Source of the DNA: a virus
Virus record (IMG/VR): IMGVR_UViG_3300020548_000020
Coordinates: 1-42,834 of that record
Reading direction: 5' to 3' (one strand)
Length of the DNA: 42,834 nucleotides
The notes under the pieces were generated by a model. The model searched no databases. It worked only from the letters and a program-made list of their open reading frames with translations, and was not told where the DNA came from. A program made the position numbers and the translations under genes. Below, one piece after another: positions 31,485 to 40,400 of this stretch (position 1 is the stretch's first letter; every line of letters begins with the position of its first letter).

Positions 31485-32735
31485 TTAGTCTAGCCAAATA
31501 GAATACTCTGAAGTTACTCCATTTTCTGGGTGCACAAACATTAAATGCTGACAAGGTCTGCTCATAGACGAGAAGTATTCTTGGGCATAAGTGTTATAGC
31601 TTTCTGGAGAACCAGAGATTCTTAACATGGAACTTCCTATCGTCATCTTAAATTGCTGATGATAATGGCCCATGAAAACATCATCAAAATGTTCAGGAAT
31701 TGCTCCATCTTTCCATCCCATTATTTTTTTATAGTAACCATGGAAAGCGTTTGGTGCAGGCATTTGATCGCCATGAATTAATAAGCTGCTGTAGTTGCCG
31801 ATTGTGTCAACGGCATACCAGTTTCTTTCTCCTACGCCATCTGGAATATTAAAGGTTACTCTTTCGTCGTCTCCAACAATCAACTCTATAATCTTATAGA
31901 GCATTCTATCCATGTTGGTTTCTGGATCGTGCTGCTTGCGTGCTCTTCCGCCTACTGCTCCATGGTTTCCTATCACGCCAGTAATGTGCACATGATTGAA
32001 GTTTTCCAATGCAGTCTTAACAAAGTTCCCAAGTATTCTTGGACCATTAACGGCAACTTGTCTGTACAGACCAGAGTCTATAAGGTGGCTTTGCCCAGGG
32101 AAAATCTCTTCACCTTCGACTATATCGCCCAACAACCAGATATGAAGATCATTTACTTCATGATCCATTCTTTGAATCTCTGTTATTTCTAACAGCTTTT
32201 CTGTGTATCTTTCTATTCTTTCTTCTAATACATTAGTATTATAATCAGGTGTTACCTTACCCATTTGCCAGTCTGCAAAGACTACTACTGCAGTTTCTGG
32301 AACTTTTTCTTTATTCTTTTTTAAAGAAGGAGCTTTAATTTCTGGGAACTCAAAGCCGGCAAAGGCATCGTAGGCTGCGGCATAGGCTGCTCTTACAACC
32401 TCGTCTTGTACGTTTTTAAGAGTCTCTACTCTCTTAGCCAATCTTCTATTTTCTGATCTTAGGAAGTCATTTCTTGAATCAGATATTTCTGACAAAAGAT
32501 CTTCTGACTCTTCCTCTTCTTCTTCGTCTACTATTTCTACAGCGGCTGACTGTACGTACATTGAATCTTTTTCATTAATATAATCAATAACTTCTTCTTG
32601 CGAGATTTCTTCTACAGAAGAAGACTCCCCCAAGACGTCGCCATGGCCTTCGCCAGTAAAAACCACATTTTTAGCTTGAGCTATATTTGGGGCGCGAACT
32701 ATATGCTTGTTTGTAACAACAAAAGTCTTTTTCAT
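31485..32735 (-). CDS. Calcineurin-like metallophosphoesterase with small N-terminal domain
   Basis: 416 residues. Domain order: a small domain (1-60) shared with the free-standing protein at 4346-4540, an acidic run (70-79, DEEEEEESED), a coiled coil (85-120) and then the phosphoesterase domain (~148-416). Metal-binding motifs: D155-W-Q157 (where DxH is usual), LLGD204, GVIGNH258, IHGD (321-323) and GHYH (356-359). Asp155, Asp204, Asn257, His258, His321, His357 and His359 provide a nearly full site; Gln157 replaces the first His, which is known to occur in some members. The family cleaves phosphomono- or diesters, including DNA ends and cyclic nucleotides. It sits between the J-like and giant tail genes, a surprising place for an enzyme. 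No signal peptide is seen. Confidence 0.85.
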   Translation of the reverse strand: MKKTFVVTNKHIVRAPNIAQAKNVVFTGEGHGDVLGESSSVEEISQEEVIDYINEKDSMYVQSAAVEIVDEEEEEESEDLLSEISDSRNDFLRSENRRLAKRVETLKNVQDEVVRAAYAAAYDAFAGFEFPEIKAPSLKKNKEKVPETAVVVFADWQMGKVTPDYNTNVLEERIERYTEKLLEITEIQRMDHEVNDLHIWLLGDIVEGEEIFPGQSHLIDSGLYRQVAVNGPRILGNFVKTALENFNHVHITGVIGNHGAVGGRARKQHDPETNMDRMLYKIIELIVGDDERVTFNIPDGVGERNWYAVDTIGNYSSLLIHGDQMPAPNAFHGYYKKIMGWKDGAIPEHFDDVFMGHYHQQFKMTIGSSMLRISGSPESYNTYAQEYFSSMSRPCQHLMFVHPENGVTSEYSIWLD

Positions 32736-32753
32736 ACCTAACCTATTCTAGGG

Positions 32754-33920
32754 TTAATAATTGTTAATGCCCATTATAACAGAATTAATAGAAACACTTC
32801 CAGCTACAGGGTATATTTTATCGCTAGATGGGGTAAAATCTTTTAGCGGTATTTCTTTTCCATCTGCATTAAACGAGTTTATCGTTACAGACCTTATGTA
32901 ATCTGAAGACAACTTAATTTGTCTTTCTATTTCAGATACAGATATAGTGGTTCCAACCGTAGATGAATTCAAGTATCTTCTCACAAATAACGCAGCTTGG
33001 TTTCTGATGCCGGCAGCAAGGCTTTCTGAAGCAGTTGATGAAACCATTATTGTAGCCATAACGTTTACAGAAATCTTCTCTGCCACTCTAACGTTAAACC
33101 TAACGCCAACTGGCTTAACGTTAATTATTGTGTTATAAACCATTTCTGGCATCATCTTTATTTCTGCTGTTGATTCAGGGACAATAATAACATCGCAAGA
33201 ACCCAGGCCATACGAAGACTCTCTCAGCCTAACATCCTTGACACCCTTTATGGATAGGGCTGCAAAACGCACTGCCTCAACCGTACCAGCCGTACGGGTC
33301 TTTAATGCGCCTATTATTCTTGTTCTATAGTTGTCGTCAGATTCTGAGTTAATAATGGCATAAACTTCTTTTGGGTTATTGCAATATACCACAACGCCAG
33401 GAGGGCTAATAAAATTATGTCTAGTCAAAGAACCTACTGGAGCAGTATATGTATTATCTGTGAAATCTGGTATAACTAAACCATAGGCCCTTGTTGTGCT
33501 CGCCCCTATGCTCACAGCACCATTGAGTTTAAACCTATACTGCTTTGTGCTAAAATTATCTACGTTAGTGTATATGATCGTTCCCTTAGGGATCACAATA
33601 TCTACGCTATACGGAGTCTGTATATAGAACTCTATATTATAAGACTGTCTTTCCGCCGCGGCATTGTCTGAAATGTCTTTTCTTCTAATATTATATAGGT
33701 CGCCAATCAGATCTAAGTTACGGCCAGAAGCAGTAGACAAACCCCCTTGTCTAAGGGTAAAAGAAAGCGAAGAATAAAGATCTGCTATTTCAGAACCCAT
33801 GGCTTCAGCGAATGCTCTGGCTACCGAACCAGGTTGTACAGCAGCAATACCGGCATTTTGTTGTAATGAATCTAAAATAGAATTAACTATTTGTGATTTA
33901 TCTTTTGTACCGTATATCAT
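32754..33920 (-). CDS. Baseplate J-like protein (gpJ/T4 gp6 family)
   Basis: 388 residues. The N-terminus (SILDSLQQNAGIAAVQPGSV, then ARAFAEAMGSEIADLYSSLS) and the following GRNLDLIGDLYNIRRK are classic Baseplate_J features. The central part includes PKGTIIYTN and a long beta domain. The C-terminal part carries TRIIGALKTRTAGTVEAVRF and IKGVKDVRLRES, the conserved 'gT..al...al.i.GV..v.v' helix-strand unit. This protein forms the baseplate wedge ring that joins hub to fibres and changes shape on contraction. It lies directly after the gp25-like gene, the usual order (gp25 then gpJ). Start at 33920 has GAGGAT upstream. Confidence 0.9.
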   Translation of the reverse strand: MIYGTKDKSQIVNSILDSLQQNAGIAAVQPGSVARAFAEAMGSEIADLYSSLSFTLRQGGLSTASGRNLDLIGDLYNIRRKDISDNAAAERQSYNIEFYIQTPYSVDIVIPKGTIIYTNVDNFSTKQYRFKLNGAVSIGASTTRAYGLVIPDFTDNTYTAPVGSLTRHNFISPPGVVVYCNNPKEVYAIINSESDDNYRTRIIGALKTRTAGTVEAVRFAALSIKGVKDVRLRESSYGLGSCDVIIVPESTAEIKMMPEMVYNTIINVKPVGVRFNVRVAEKISVNVMATIMVSSTASESLAAGIRNQAALFVRRYLNSSTVGTTISVSEIERQIKLSSDYIRSVTINSFNADGKEIPLKDFTPSSDKIYPVAGSVSINSVIMGINNY

Positions 33921-33927
33921 TTTATCC

Positions 33928-34302
33928 TCACAAATTTTGTGTTACAGACAACACAATTGGTTCATTGCTATCAGTGGTTATGTGCACATCAAATCTAATT
34001 GAGTCTGCACTGGTGGGGACAGAAGTTATTTCTATATTCCTACCTTGAAAAATATTTTCTTTTTCAAGCGCTGCCCTAATTAATCTTTGTCCTAAATCTC
34101 CGGTTTCTTTACTCTGTGGCATCCCGTAAAGAATAGAAAGGTCAGTCCCCAAATTTGGATATGTAAAAAAGTCACCAGGCTCTGTCATCAATCTAATATA
34201 AATTTGTTGGACATCATTTTGAGCTCCAGAATTAACTAATGATAAATCTTTATTGCCATTAATTAATAAATCACCAGACATCGTTAAAAATAAATCAGAC
34301 AT
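33928..34302 (-). CDS. gp25-like baseplate wedge protein
   Basis: 124 residues from the ATG at 34302. An upstream in-frame ATG at 34350 lies inside the previous gene and would add a lysine-rich segment that fits the family poorly. The 34302 start gives an 8-base overlap like other junctions here. The GPW/gp25 pattern is clear: LLINGNKDLSLVNSGAQNDV, then QQIYIRLMTEPGDFFTYPNL, GTDLSILYG, ALEKENIFQGRNIEITSVP and a last strand IRFDVHITTD. gp25 is a conserved sheath-initiation and wedge component of contractile tails, so this gene is the firmest evidence for a myovirus tail. Confidence 0.88.
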   Translation of the reverse strand: MSDLFLTMSGDLLINGNKDLSLVNSGAQNDVQQIYIRLMTEPGDFFTYPNLGTDLSILYGMPQSKETGDLGQRLIRAALEKENIFQGRNIEITSVPTSADSIRFDVHITTDSNEPIVLSVTQNL

Positions 34303-34939
34303 TTTTATCTTTATCAGCCTTTTCTTTAGCCTGTTGATTTGAATAACCATTCTTCATTAGTTCTACTACGTACTCTACATATTCAGTAGAATGATCTTTT
34401 AGAATATTGTCCAAGAAAACAATCTGGTCAGGGTTTAAACCTTCCATTGAAAATGCGGAGGTATACTTCTGCCCAGTTTCAGGTTGTTGTTGACTAAAAC
34501 CGTACTCTTCGTTAATAGTAATAGGCTTTTGAGCTTCTTTCTGATCTATATCTTTAAGTTTAGCGAGGTAATGATACGCGCTATTCTGTGCCATATGTAT
34601 GCTTTTAGGGTCTACCTTTACTAGAGTTGGCTGGGAGTAGTCAGATGCTGAATAATTAAAGTTAAACTCATTCCACCTCAAGCCGTCTTCAGCGCAGAAA
34701 AATCTTACCTTCTCCGCGAAGAAGGATATCGTTCTGCTGGATGCGCTTATAACTATGCCAACCCCTGGAGCAGCAAATATCTCTACATCTCCTTCATCAT
34801 TCAATCTTAAGAATGAATTTGTGTCAGGGTGGTTTAGCCCAACTTCTCTTTGAGAAAACTGGTTTCTTCTACTAAGTTCAGCCCCTACAGGGAAATTTGC
34901 ATTTGGTTGACTTGCATTTTGTTTTGCTGTGTTGTCCAT
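34295..34939 (-). CDS. Baseplate-region protein, possibly spike-associated
   Basis: 214 residues. A beta-rich N-terminal part (about 35-95) has repeating short strands, NSFLRLNDEGDVEIFAAP, GVGIVISASSRTISFFAE and KVRFF. This is the type of pattern seen in spike or needle beta-prism segments. The C-terminal part is helical and charged (LNPDQIVFLDNILKDHSTEY, QQAKEKADKDKNV). It is placed between the OB-fold protein and the gp25-like protein, and each junction is tight (1-base gap, then 8-base overlap). A baseplate role is inferred from neighbours; no family is recognised with confidence. Confidence 0.55.
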   Translation of the reverse strand: MDNTAKQNASQPNANFPVGAELSRRNQFSQREVGLNHPDTNSFLRLNDEGDVEIFAAPGVGIVISASSRTISFFAEKVRFFCAEDGLRWNEFNFNYSASDYSQPTLVKVDPKSIHMAQNSAYHYLAKLKDIDQKEAQKPITINEEYGFSQQQPETGQKYTSAFSMEGLNPDQIVFLDNILKDHSTEYVEYVVELMKNGYSNQQAKEKADKDKNV

Positions 34940-34940
34940 C

Positions 34941-35309
34941 TTATCTTGCCATAAACTTTGGTATTCCAGTATTAACCGTATAATTACTAGAGTAGTTAGA
35001 CCCTAAATTGCTTTCTTCAAAATAGCTTATAACATAAGCCTTGTTCTCATTGTCGTCCCTAAAGCCTACTAAGCAACGTGTTCCTGGTTCTGGTGCAACA
35101 TTTTGAACACCCATTATAGCAGGGCAGGGGACTGAACTTATAATGTTTCCAACCTGGCCAGAATACGCATCGTCCAATATGATTGTCGCCAGATTGCTTT
35201 TTTTATCAAATTGCATGATGACACCAGGCCTTGTCTTGGCTTGACGCATTCTTGATAAATCAATTTGATTTTGTATTTTATTGTCAAATTTTGGATAATT
35301 AGTTGCCAT
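34941..35309 (-). CDS. OB-fold spike-type baseplate protein (gp5/gpV-like)
   Basis: 122 residues. The sequence follows the OB-fold pattern of phage gpV/gp5 N-terminal domains: RPGVIMQFDKKSNLATIILD, then a loop and VPCPAIMGVQNVAPEPGTRC followed by LVGFRDDNENKAYVISYF. The 'G' and 'aPepGtrClVgF.d' parts are typical. A short helical N-terminus precedes it. This domain closes the hub tube and leads the spike through the cell envelope. The C-terminal part after ~105 is short and disordered-looking, so the protein lacks its own beta-helix. It lies between the tail lysin and the small baseplate gene. Confidence 0.7.
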   Translation of the reverse strand: MATNYPKFDNKIQNQIDLSRMRQAKTRPGVIMQFDKKSNLATIILDDAYSGQVGNIISSVPCPAIMGVQNVAPEPGTRCLVGFRDDNENKAYVISYFEESNLGSNYSSNYTVNTGIPKFMAR

Positions 35310-35318
35310 AAAAATTCC

Positions 35319-37478
35319 TTACTTTAACCATTTGTCAGAAGACGTTGCGTCTCGCGTTGGAGTGAATACTCCATTTTTCCAATTACCGTACTGCTCACCT
35401 AAATAAACCTCTTCGTTTACCCAAGCTTCTATTTTAGTTTTATCAGAATGCTCTTCGTCATCAAAATTATACCAGGCTGTGGAATCTTTTGGCACTGTTT
35501 TTAAAATCCAAGCTTTTAAGGTTTCAACATCTCCGCCAGCTTTTATGTAAACAATTTTAGCCTTCTGGAAATCAACACTTGTCATCCAACTGTTTCTTAA
35601 AAAAGATTCACCCCAGGCAAAGAATACACAACTGTCTCTTTTTGGTCCAGACGTGACTTCATTTGCATAATTTCTTTGACCTAACTTAGACCTTAGCATT
35701 CTAACCTGGTTTACTGGTATCCATAATTGATCTGATGCACCGGCATAGAACTCTGCGCTTCTTTCTGATCTAGACCTAGAATTTATTAATGCTTGTATTT
35801 CATCACCGGTTAAATTTGTTGATTCATATTTATCTGCCAAAGCCAACTGCCACATTTTAACTGTAGATTCAAATGGTAGCTGTAGATCTATCACTAAATC
35901 TCTGCTCCATGATTCCTTAGTGCCTATTTGGAAAAGACCAACAAAAGAATCGCTGTTAACCACCCTTGGCCTCCAGCTTGATTCTCTAAATGCTATCGCT
36001 GTAAAAACAGCTGCCATTTCTGGAGAAAAGTTTCCGTATTCTTTTAGAACAGTAAAAACTTCTAAGTCTGTCATTTTACTTTGATCAGTATAAACCTTGG
36101 TTAAAGCTGAGGTGTTTACTACCACTGGTGCACTATCGGGCCTTGTTGAAGAAGATGACCCAGCCGATGCGTTAGAATCGGCTTTACTGTAAACCGAAGA
36201 TAGTGCGCCATTCTCACCAACATATATTCCACCTCTTTGTGGAGAAAAACTCATGTGTATATGATCTGCATGGGCGTTGGAATCAAGTATTATTTTTACA
36301 AATTTTAAATTTGGATATCTTTGAGATAATTTACTTACAGTTCCATTTGTTTTCCCATTAGCATAATCTTGACCAACCCAACTGTTCACCATTATAAAAT
36401 CCGGAAGTATGTGCTGCGGGGCAGTACTCAACTTAAGTAGCAAGTTTTCAAAATGCACCTTATACGCTTCAACTCCAGAAGCTAACGGCCTTACTGTTTG
36501 GCCAGATGTTGTTATAGAACTAAAATCAAAAGCTCTACCAAATGCGTGATCAGTTATGCTGTTCCCCGAAACTAATTCAGTTAAGTTTGCCCCTTGGTCA
36601 GATGAACCTGAAGCTCTAAACGCTCCAAACCCACCAATTATTTTCAAAGATTCTCCACCAGTGTCGCTTGATAAATATATTAAGCATTCGGTCAAAGCTG
36701 CTGAAATAAAAGCTTTTTGAGGTTTTGCTTTTATTATATCTTCTGGTACTGTTTGGATCTTGCCAGATCCTTCTATGCCAGGAAATATTGTTGTTGAATT
36801 ATAAGTTATGTCAATAAGACTATCTGTTATATCAAATTGAAAACCCTGAGTTAATACTCCGGAATCATTTATGCTAGCTGAAGATTTTAATATACTTCCT
36901 CTTGAAATATAATATTTGATTTCTTGTTCTGTTAAGTTTGATGCTAGTGCTATAGGCATATAGCCTGAGCTAACCGCTTCTGTTGTTGGTGGTCCGTTCT
37001 CCCCAGAATGACCACCCTCAGAATCATTTTGCCTGTACTTGCTTTCTAGCAAATTTTGGAAATCTGGGATAATACCTGCATTGTAACTTCTGCCTAAACT
37101 ACTTGAAGCGATTATACTCAGTGCTGCTTCTGATCCCTTTTTCATAATTGGGTTTCCATCAGCGTCAACTTGATTTGCAGATGGTATCTGTAAGTCGGAA
37201 TCTTCAGAACCTAATATGGAACTACTTAAACTTGAAAGACTTTCTCTAGTCATATTTAATCTATACATATTTGCATAGACTCCGCTGGCCAAAAGGTCTT
37301 TGCCGCTTGCCGCTGAAACTAAATCAGTTGAACTTAAAGTTTGACCAGAATAACCTCTTTGGGCTGTAGTTGTTCCTATTATGTTTTTGCCATTTTTGGG
37401 GACTATGTTATCAGCTATTGCATTGGCAAAAGTTTCTGAATTTTGCAAACTGTCAATAGATATATCAAAATAAGACAT
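35319..37478 (-). CDS. Tail lysin: M15-type peptidase plus SLT-type lysozyme
   Basis: 719 residues. Residues 1-215 are low-complexity and Ser/Asn-rich, probably anchoring to the tail. An M15/VanY-like peptidase lies at ~255-415: the zinc ligands are His311 and Asp318 in DHAFGRAFDF and His406/His408 in HADHIHMSF. It would cut peptide crosslinks of the cell wall. An SLT/lysozyme-like domain follows at ~480-610: the catalytic Glu499 in AIAFRESSWRP and the VGLFQIG loop (about 514-520) match goose-type lysozyme/SLT folds. So one virion protein cuts both peptide and glycan chains. The gene sits between the hub and the OB-fold spike, as expected for tail-associated lysins. No signal peptide. Confidence 0.82.
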   Translation of the reverse strand: MSYFDISIDSLQNSETFANAIADNIVPKNGKNIIGTTTAQRGYSGQTLSSTDLVSAASGKDLLASGVYANMYRLNMTRESLSSLSSSILGSEDSDLQIPSANQVDADGNPIMKKGSEAALSIIASSSLGRSYNAGIIPDFQNLLESKYRQNDSEGGHSGENGPPTTEAVSSGYMPIALASNLTEQEIKYYISRGSILKSSASINDSGVLTQGFQFDITDSLIDITYNSTTIFPGIEGSGKIQTVPEDIIKAKPQKAFISAALTECLIYLSSDTGGESLKIIGGFGAFRASGSSDQGANLTELVSGNSITDHAFGRAFDFSSITTSGQTVRPLASGVEAYKVHFENLLLKLSTAPQHILPDFIMVNSWVGQDYANGKTNGTVSKLSQRYPNLKFVKIILDSNAHADHIHMSFSPQRGGIYVGENGALSSVYSKADSNASAGSSSSTRPDSAPVVVNTSALTKVYTDQSKMTDLEVFTVLKEYGNFSPEMAAVFTAIAFRESSWRPRVVNSDSFVGLFQIGTKESWSRDLVIDLQLPFESTVKMWQLALADKYESTNLTGDEIQALINSRSRSERSAEFYAGASDQLWIPVNQVRMLRSKLGQRNYANEVTSGPKRDSCVFFAWGESFLRNSWMTSVDFQKAKIVYIKAGGDVETLKAWILKTVPKDSTAWYNFDDEEHSDKTKIEAWVNEEVYLGEQYGNWKNGVFTPTRDATSSDKWLK

Positions 37479-37479
37479 T

Positions 37480-40400
37480 TTATTTACCCTTTGTTATCAT
37501 TTGTTCAGAACTAGTTATAACTGATTCGGACTCAGTTAATAAATCTTTTGTATAAACTGTTGTTCCGTAATTTCTGGTAATTAATTCCCAGTTAAGAGTT
37601 ACTGGAGTTCCATCTTCATAGTACTCATCCCATAGCATAATTGGCCATTTTGACGCATTGCCATAAAGTTCATACAGCTTAAGAACTTCTATCAAAGCAT
37701 AGAATGTTCTCACTCTTTCTTCGCCCCTTGGCTCACCCTCAGATAACATTTCTGTATAATCATTATTGTTCCAATCGAATCTATTGTTCAATTCATATGC
37801 AGTGCTAAATATGTATGGGAAATTAATATAGAATGGTTCTTTTGAATCAAAAAATTCATCTTTAAATTTAGCCCTAATTAGGTCAGAGTTAAAGTCGTAA
37901 TTTTTCATAAAAGTAAATACAGTATTTTTGTATTTCTCCATAGCTCCAGATGGCACGCTGTAGAAGACTGTTCCCAGAGTTCTTTGGTATCTTTCTTTCA
38001 AGAACTTAATTCTATTGTCATTACCATTTGGTTCAAAATCGTTTTCATTTTCAAATTTATTTGGAGCAGTTCTTGACTGTTTAATCCTGACAACAAATGT
38101 TTTATTCTCCAAAACAGTTTTTACAAATTCTGTTGCGACCATTCCCGGACTACCAAAGTCTTGAATTACTAAATCATTTTCAATAGGTTCAGAACTATAT
38201 TTTATTTGTTTTTCGTTATTCAAATCAAATATTAACTTGTTGTCTATTGGAGTTATAGTATTTTGTAAATTGCTATCATAATAATTTTGTACTGGGCCAT
38301 ATAAATCTATCGATGATTGATTTGGATTTAACTCATATGTTACGTAATTAACTATGTTTGAATTGAAATTTGGATCAACTACAACAGACGATAAGACATT
38401 AAATGTTCCATCGAATGGATAGCCTAAATTCCTTACTGTTATATTATCCCCAGAAGCAACTTGATTATTAATCATTCTAGCTGGAATTAAATTATTTTCT
38501 ATTGGCTTAGGAACAGGATATCCGAAAGAATCTTTTATTATTTCATCCTCGGAATCGTAATCGTAACCACCAGTAACTAATGTAGCGTAATATTTGCCAT
38601 TTATTAATCTTATATTTTTTCCTATTACATAACCATTCTTAGAGGTTTCTGTGAATCCTACTTGGACTTTTTCGGAAACGTTTATTCCATCTAAACGAAG
38701 TGTAAATTTAACATTAGGATTCAATACATCTTTAACATGTATTGTGTCGCCGTCAATTACACCCGAACCACCCAATCCAGTTCCCTTATCTAAGGTGCAC
38801 AAAACCTTAAAGAATGGTTCAAAACCAGTTTTATCTGGACCAAGACCAGCTAAGCCCAGGACTTGTGCGTGGACTAGTGCATTTTCATAGCTAGCGTATC
38901 TAACAAAATTTGCTGTTTCTCTTTCACTCCAACCAAGACTCTTCATCAAATCGTTGGTTCTAATATATTCGTAACCATCTGCTGAACGAGTTTTTGTTCT
39001 TACACCAAGTATTCCTGGCAGTAAGCTTATAGAGTGATACCTTCCCACGACCATGCCCTGGTTATAAGAAAGGCCAGCTTCCATTGGTTGGCCGTTTCTT
39101 GTTAGATACTGTACATAGCATCCGTGCTGATCTAACAAATTGTTTCTAACCCACTTCCAAGCCTTCCAGGCTAAAGGACCCAACAACATGCCAGCTGTAG
39201 CTATGATAGGGGCTGCACCAACTCCAGCAATTGTTCCAGCCGACACTGCTGCTGCGCCAGCTGCAACGCCATAACCAGCTGAACCGACAGCTACTGCCAA
39301 GCCAGCTGTTCCAGATATTACTCCAGCAATAGCTGCACCATCTACTTGACCATTGTTTCCATTCTTAGCCGCTTGTGCTTTTATTGATTCTGATAGACCA
39401 GAATTTGTAAAACCAGAAGCAGTGACGTTGGCCACAACGTCTTTTATCAAAGCTGAAGATCCACCAGTAAATTGCATGCCGCCTATTAATTGTGGAGTTA
39501 ACGAATTGCCTAGAGCGTCTAAAGATATTTCTCCGCCCATAGTTATACCAGTATTGCCAGCTCTTAATGAATCTAGATATATTCTAGTATCATTTCTTAC
39601 TGTTTGGACATTCATCCAAGAATGCAACCAGGAAGTCATAAACCATCTTGCTGGGTCATTAACAGTTACTAGGGCGTTTGGGGTTATCGAAGTTACAAAA
39701 CCAAGCTCTGAAGTAAAGTGATGTACGACTTGTTCTACTTCAAACATACCGTACATTCTTTCATATATATCAGCAAGGTAAACCAAGTCATGAGGTCTTA
39801 TGTCTGCGTTACCTAATATAATTATTTCTCCGCTGTATATATCTTTTACGGATTCTCTTAGGTGACTGAGCGCAACTCTTTTCGCACTTAACTCATCTGG
39901 TGCTCCAGTTACGTTTTTAGATATTCCTCTTCCAGTTTCAAAAGGATGCAACAACGGGTGTAAGAACCCAAAAAATCCACTACCAACTACGTTGTCGAAA
40001 TAGATACCAGTCTCTACAGTATTCTCAACTTGCCTATCAGCTGGCGCACCCTTATCTAAAGATACAGTTACTGGGTACTTGCCATCGGATACCGCTGTTA
40101 TTGTCGTGGCAACTCCAGAATTTTCTTGGATTTGATTTGATAATATATGAGAGAAAGAACTTAGATAATGTATTCTTTGGAATGGCTCTCTAATTTCTAC
40201 TACCGGTTCTGCGTATTCTCTTGTAAACGGATTATCTACAGCCCTTAACAAAGAACCTGGTCTTCCCAACTGATAATATATAGAATCGTTTAAAGCTTTA
40301 TTCAGAATATTTGCCTGTCTTGCAAGCACTGTACTCTGAGAAAGCCCATAGCCAGTTTGAAGCATGTTGAGTCTGAACACGTTGAACAACGCAGATAAGC

